Assembly: GCF_905475345.1 (NCBI RefSeq)
Contig: NC_066591.1
Span: 1,480,001 to 1,544,000 of the forward strand
DNA from: Vespula vulgaris
Taxonomy: Eukaryota; Arthropoda; Insecta; Hymenoptera; Vespidae
Reading direction: 5' to 3'
Length of the DNA: 64,000 nucleotides
Shown here: positions 58,199-64,000 of the stretch, piece by piece
Layout of the letters: the number at the start of each line of letters is the position of its first letter
Numbering within the stretch: the stretch's first letter is position 1
Translations under genes and position numbers: made by a program
The notes under the pieces: model-generated
Seen by the model: the letters and a program-made list of their open reading frames with translations, nothing else
Database searches by the model: none
What the model was told of the DNA's origin: nothing

Positions 58199-60884
58199 TT
58201 AATTCACGCGTGTACATTTGTGACTTCCCTTGTTTTTCACAATATTTTTTATATTGTTTTTCCTTTTCACATAAAATCCCGATGATTTTTTCAAAAATAT
58301 ATTATGTACAATCAACATCTTCCTTTTACGAACGAAAATATATTTTTCTATAATAAGAATGCAAATACTCGTGATTATACCAATTAGGATGAAGAAAATG
58401 AGCGATATAACGCTACTTAAATGAACCGGTTCATGGTTCAACATAAAATTCAATTTCTTTTTGAATGTCGCGTCTTTTAAACGATTCATCATTCCATTGT
58501 TAATAAATTTCTGCAAACTAGAATGATATTGTGCTTTAACGTAAAATAAATAATAATATACATTATTAATTGTATACTTACTGAAAATTGATAACTTCTG
58601 TGAATGGATTGTGCTTAGATAATATAATAGCTAAACTTTCTATACGTCCTGCACTAATAGGAATCACGTTACACGGTATTTTAAATCTGATACCTTCCTT
58701 TTTTGCGATTGACGTGTAAAGCGCTAGTTTTTGATTTTTACAAATCTGTAATTTAATATAACTGATATTAATAATAAAACTATATTTATATATATATATG
58801 TATATATATTATATATATAAAAAAGATTTTTTCTTTTTTTTTTTTTAAATAATTGATCATACTCTATTAAACCCTTGTTTTAGAGTTATCGGCAATTTTT
58901 TTTCTTCCGGCATCAACTCCATCAATTTCTTTGCAAGTGGATCTTTTGCATTCTACAAATAAATATTATTTTCGTGTAGTTATATTATACTTAGAAGAAT
59001 GTACATAAATCAGTATAATACTCACTGCAACTATATCGTAATCAGCTGTACCGCGAAGGACAGCAAATTGATAAGTACCGTCTTCAACGAAACCCTCTAA
59101 TGAATGAAAAGGTAAAGTTTGCATAACGGACGTTAAAAAACTTATCAAAGCCGCGGAATAAGCGGCCGATAAAACAACAGCCAAAAGAAATATAGAGAAG
59201 TATGCTATTCTTAACGAAAATCTATCTGGAAAATCTGAAAAGCAAAACGAATACTTCACGTAAATATATTTCTTAAAAAAAATAAAAAGTGAAACTAAAG
59301 ACTACAAAAAAAAAGGAAACTGGATAAATAATACCTGCTAGTCCCTGTTGACAGAATATACCCCAAATCTCAAGAAAATTATCGGACAATAACTGTCCTA
59401 TGTTACGATCTGTACCATTTTTTCTTTTAAGAAAAACTAATACGATCATTGCAAGAACTAATACTCCAAACATGGCAATCCAAACGGAATGGGAGAAAGT
59501 CTAAATAAAAAGAAAAAAAAAAAAACGAAAAATGTAGCTATCTTTTCAATTCGCATAATTGAACGAATGACAGAAAGAACAAAAAATCGATTACTATTTA
59601 TCTTACTTGAAAATAAGATGACCATTTGATCGCGAATTTGTTTGGTTCCTTGATGAAAATACAATTTTTCGAAAAAACAAGCGGCATAGTGAAATCAACT
59701 ACATTCAATCTTGCACTGGTCATAGAAAAATCTGATATAGATATGTCAGCACGTCCTGCGTATATTTCACCGATCGCTCCTGACCAAGTATTCTCTTTCG
59801 GATTCCATCGTCCATATTCGTTCACTTTCGAAACGATCTTCAAACTAAAATTAAGTGTGACGGAAAGTTCTTTTAATACCCTGCCGAATACGCCCTCTAA
59901 TTCGTTATTCTTATTAATATTTACGAATGGCGAATCCTGCGAATTTGAAAAGAGAAATAATAATGTATATTAAAAATATTAATGTATATTATAAATGTGT
60001 TAATGTTAAAATATATTAATGTATAAAAAAGTATTAATGTATATTATAAATAAGAAATGATATGCGAATCTTTTTTTCTTTGTTTATTTCTTTCAAAAAA
60101 AAAAAACGAAACAGAAAAAAAACAGAATATCTATAAGAAAAAATATCTCACCTTGACTATAACGGCTCTCATGGTCAGACCGTGTAAATTATGTCTTCTC
60201 TCGTAAAGAGAATCTGGAACTAATTCAGTTATTCTTTTCTCTAAACTCCAACTTGCTAAATCATTGATCTCAGTTCGATTCGGATCGATCGAATACCACT
60301 CACGTAAAACATTTTCCGTACCGCAAAGAACCAACATCTCCGAATCGAATCTTAAATGAAATATGTTACCTGGTGGATTGTGACAATAATCGAAACCACG
60401 TCCTTTGTAAATAAATAATACTAGCCAAGCAGCAAAGGACATATCAAAGGTATTCGTTGCCAATGAAAACTCATTGATAGCTTCGTAATTAGATATCACT
60501 GCTATGTAATGTGGTCGTACGATTCGTTTCACGTAGTACGATGATTCGTGTAATTGTGAGAAATACAAATTCGAAGTCGTGAAACCTTTGCGAGAAAGTG
60601 CACGTGTCCATTTGAATATCGTCGTTGTCATTTCCATTTCTGTGGAAAAATAAAACGAAGATAAATAAAAGGAAACTGAGAAAGAAAATAAACTGAGAAA
60701 GAATTATCGTACCTTTTATCGATTCTCCGTATAAGAAAATAATTGATTTAGTTTCGTATAATTTGCAAACGTCGATGATTAAAGGTACACCTTCGTCACC
60801 GACCGACAATAATTCGTACGATCTCATGATTTTCGGAAGAAATAAAATAACGATGAGTGTCTTTAATCTCGCGACGTAACTCAT
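58199..60884 (-). CDS. IR75-like ionotropic receptor, array copy 13 (645 aa), long basic tail
   Basis: Exons in transcript order: 60884-60713, 60639-60152, 59936-59607, 59500-59335, 59234-59026, 58952-58863, 58745-58582, 58517-58199; 646 codons with stop. Signal peptide MSYVARLKTLIVILFLPK. Domain exon has GFDYCHNPPGNIFHLRFDSE and SIDPNRTEINDLASWSLEKR. S1 has YAGRADISISDFSMTSARLN. Pore WGIFCQQGLAG; helix 2 SAAYSAALISFLT. The S2 segment that usually ends EYDxFA/DYDxFA is TADYDIVA here. Exon 8 ends in the extended tail (KKSSGFYVKRKNNIKN). Very similar to copy 12 in exons 2, 3 and 5. Appears intact. Confidence 0.9.
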
Positions 60885-61014
60885 TTTTCTTTTTCTCTTT
60901 GTCTTTTCATGAGTCGAACTACATCTGAAATTAAATCGATCGATCTAACATGTTATATGTAAGATTATCCGTCAAAATATTTCACTCTACGATGAAATGT
61001 TATCTTCTGCGAGA

Positions 61015-61023
61015 ACTAAATAT
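61015..61023 (-). promoter_or_regulatory. Proximal promoter motif, copy 13
   Basis: Minus ATATTTAGT (one change from AAATTTAGT), 131 nt upstream of the ATG. Confidence 0.38.
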
Positions 61024-62002
61024 CTAAACCATCGAGAGAATTATTTTCATTGCGAATATTGCGATTGTCGCGATAGATATGAATGCACGCTACGCGTCTG
61101 TCTACATACTAATGCGAAGAATATTATTTTATGCTTGCTGATATTGACCTATCATCGATCGATTAATATATTTGATTTTAATATGTATTTCTTTTCTTCT
61201 ATTTTCTTATTTCCTTTTATAATGTTTGATTGTATATCGATGATTCTATAAAAACAGGAATTATTTCATAACACTTATCTTGACATCTCTTTCAAAATAT
61301 TTAACTGTTTGCGGTTGACTTACGACAGAAAACAAAACATGTTATTGCTGTTGTAAAACATTATTAAATATTATCTTACGATGTCGTGAATACTTTTTCG
61401 GACTTAAGAAAATTTTCGACTAATTAATTGAAATATGCAAAGTTAGAACGTTAAGAAATAAGTATTTCGAGCTTTATATTTTAAATGGAAACTGATATTC
61501 CCTTTATCAAAAAAAAATAGATACTTACCAAAATACTGAAAATGATTGACCTAACACTTGCTCAATATCAAATCATGCGAGATCGAATGAAAAAAAAATG
61601 GTGACTCGTAGCATCATCACTTTATATACGACATTATAATAGAAATAATTTTATCGTCGTAAAACTGAAAGAATTAAAACTTGGGACAGATTATTTCAGA
61701 TAGATTTATTAATGAAATAACATTAAATGAAATAAATAAATTGTTTGGTTTATGAAACTTTAAAAATTATATATAATTCTAAAAGTATTTTCTTAATTAT
61801 AAAATTTTTTAGAATAAATTTTATTATAATATATAATCACTATATACTCACAGTTATTATCTTCCTTTTTATATAATCCAAATTAATGTCAATTGAATAA
61901 TAAAAATCGTGAAAAGATTCTTACTATTTTAAAATCACCAATATACATATGTATTTATGTTATTACATAAACACGTAACACGTTTACGTTGCATACGATT
62001 AT

Positions 62003-62110
62003 AAAATGCAATATCTTAAAAACAACGTTACACTTCGATTAAAATAATAAAATAGTCACTCTAATCGATATAAACGAGGCCAAGCACTTGACAAAATGAT
62101 TTCTAACCGT
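62003..62110 (-). promoter_or_regulatory. Distal conserved upstream block, copy 13 (displaced)
   Basis: Well conserved (ATATCTTAAAAACAACGTTA, CTCTAATCGATATAAACGAG, GCACTTGACAAAATGATTTC) but about 1.18 kb from the start codon, because extra sequence lies between it and the proximal motif. Confidence 0.4.
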
Positions 62111-62842
62111 AACACGTTAGATCACATATGCCTTAGACACTAATTATTTCTTATGCGCATACGCGAACTTATCCTAGAAAATTATTATAATCGATTACGG
62201 TTATATTTAACAAAGTATGAAAATTTTATAATAACGCTAAATACATAATATGTTTAATGTGAATTTAATTTATAATCAATATGAATAGATACGATAAGAA
62301 CGTAATAACATCATTTAAAAAGATATTAATTTTACGTCAAATTATCCATTGCAAAATAAACTTTAAACGAGATTTATATACATATTTTTTTAAATAATTT
62401 CGTTCTATGATATATACTATATGTAATAATTTATTCGGATGGCGATACATCGTGATTTCTTTCATAGAAAAATTTACCACACTGGTGCGATCAAAATTCT
62501 GATTGATCTACATTGGAAAATATGTTTATTGAAAAATTCGCGATTCAATAAAAATGGTGAATATCGTTTTTTTTTGTTTCTATTACGAGACATATTTTAT
62601 ATTTTGTGTAAAGACAAAAAATCGATACGCTTCGAAAAAATTAAAATATGTGTACACGTGTATTCGACAAATAAAGAAAATCTATCGTACACAGGTCCGT
62701 GCTTTCAATATTAATTGAAAAAATTCTATTTAAAATTTAAAAATTCTATTGAAAATTTAAAATTGTGTTGAATAATACAAAAGCATTACATACAGAATAT
62801 AAAAATTCGTTGATAACGATAAGGAACATTGTCGTTAATAAT

Positions 62843-63584
62843 TTATGTGTTTACATCTGCATTTGTAATATCTTTTATATTTTTCTTTATTTTTCCATCA
62901 AATTCTGACGATTTAATTGACGATATACGATGTACCATCGACAATTTTTTATTTTTACGAGCGAAAATATACTTTTCTATGATAAGAATGAAAACACTAA
63001 AAATGACACCAATCAAGATGAGAAAAAGAAGTATTACAACATTAACTATTGGAACCGGTTGGTGCTGCATAATAGCATTGAAATTCTTTTTAAATGTTGT
63101 ATCTTTTAAATGATTCATCATACCGTTGTTGATAAATTTCTGCAAGCTAAAACGAGCTTGTACTTGAACGTCCAATAAATGAAAAATTTTACAATATTTG
63201 TTTGATACTTACTGAAAATTCATAGTACCGGTGAATGGATTGTGCTTAGATAAAATTATAGATAAACTGTCTATTCGTCCTGTTTTAATAGCAACCACAT
63301 TACATGGTATTTTAAGATCTAAACTCTTTTTTACTTCGACGGACGTATAGATCGCTTGTTTCTGATTTGTACAAATCTGTAATGTAACGAGCATTAACAA
63401 TAAAACTACGTAAGTATATAAATTATTCCTTTTTTTTCTCTCTATAGTAGATATTTCATCGTACACTTCTAAATCCTTCCAATATATTTATTGGCAACTT
63501 TTCCTTTTCTGGCATTAACTTCATTAATTTCTTTGCAAGTGGATCTGCTGATTTCTATAAATAAATATTTTTCTTCATCTTCAC

Positions 63585-63624
<40 letters not shown>

Positions 63625-64000
63625 GTATGTATGTATGTATGTATGTATGGATATATAGTATAAAGTAAATAATACTTATCATACTTACTGAAATTAAATC
63701 ATAGTTAGCCGTACCACGAGCAACCAAAAATTGATAAGTACCATCTTCAACGAAATCCTCTAACGAATAAAAAGGCAATGTTTGGATAACGGACGTTAAA
63801 AAACTTATCAAAGCTGCAGAATAAGCTGCCGATAAGACTACAGCCAAAAGAAATATAGAGAAGTATGTTATCCTTAAGGAATATCTATGAGGAAATTCTA
63901 AAATACAAAAGGAATACTTCGTTTGAATATAATAATTAAAAAGAGAAAATTATATGAATCGAATGTAGTGAAACATTTAATCAACTGAATCAAACCTGAG
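62843..64000 (-). CDS. IR75-like ionotropic receptor, array copy 14, partial (runs off right edge)
   Basis: Only the 3' exons are in the window: 63897-63689 (helix 2 and start of S2), 63554-63465, 63376-63213 and 63146-62843, plus the last 5 nt of the pore exon (64000-63996, CTCAG before the donor GTTTGA). Open and in phase throughout. Helix 2 reads SAAYSAALISFLT and S2 starts with GTANYDLIS, less like the acidic GADYD of other copies. Exon 6 has SADPLAKKLMKLMPEKEKLP. Exon 8 has helix 3 (VVILLFLILIGVIFSVFILI) and the extended basic tail (KSSEFDGKIKKNIKD) typical of copies 12-13. Signal peptide, amino-terminal domain, S1 and most of the pore lie to the right of the window. Confidence 0.85.
63584..63648. 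repeat. (TA)n and (GTAT)n microsatellite in intron 5 of copy 14
   Basis: About 36 nt of TA followed by about 28 nt of GTAT units, 3' of the helix 2 exon donor. Confidence 0.9.

Larger units (their letters stand above)
60885..62842. other. Enlarged spacer between copies 13 and 14
   Basis: Nearly 2 kb against about 0.9-1.3 kb elsewhere in the array. The excess is about 61240-61960, which has no counterpart in the other spacers and separates the proximal and distal upstream blocks of copy 13. Also holds the homologous block 62436-62505 and the 3'-flank block of copy 14 (62700-62842). No gene and no transposon ends recognised. Confidence 0.5.

Overview
The window looks like nuclear DNA of an insect, most likely a hymenopteran (an aculeate wasp or similar; this assignment is low confidence). 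Supporting signs are AT-rich, microsatellite-rich spacers without obvious CpG depletion, short GT-AG introns, and a large tandem array of insect-specific variant glutamate receptors. No bacterial features are present.

Layout. At the far left (275-1664, minus strand) is one exon of an unrecognised, basic, low-complexity protein whose gene runs off the left edge. From 1665 to about 13851 lies roughly 12 kb of non-coding DNA: CT/GA, ATCT, AT and poly-A repeats, a few higher-GC islands and a local duplication. From 13852 to the right edge the window is one head-to-tail array of 14 ionotropic receptor (IR) genes, all on the minus strand. Their best match is the IR75 clade, the olfactory 'tuning' IRs of which Drosophila IR75a is the known example. 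I numbered the copies 1-14 from left to right.

Gene structure. Copies 2-4 and 6-13 share one 8-exon plan. Exon 1 carries the signal peptide, exon 2 a short amino-terminal domain, exon 3 ligand-binding lobe S1, exon 4 the first membrane helix and pore loop, exon 5 the second helix and start of S2, exons 6-7 the rest of S2, and exon 8 the last helix and tail. Copy 1 has one extra intron. In all 12 complete copies the splice phases agree and the exon lengths sum to a whole number of codons (604-657 aa). Copy 5 is a 5'-truncated pseudogene cut inside exon 3. Copy 14 continues past the right edge.

History and regulation. Copies 1-3 are old and divergent. Copies 4-14 repeat about every 3.2-4.6 kb and include their spacers. 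Several are mosaics (8 and 10), showing unequal crossing-over or gene conversion. Upstream of nine start codons there is a conserved AAATTTAGT motif at a nearly fixed 108-131 nt, and a second conserved block with a TATCGATT-like core, usually about 465-505 nt upstream. These are candidates for the core promoter and an enhancer that let each copy be expressed separately. The receptors are predicted to sit in sensory-neuron membranes and to need a co-receptor (IR8a or IR25a class), which is not in this window.
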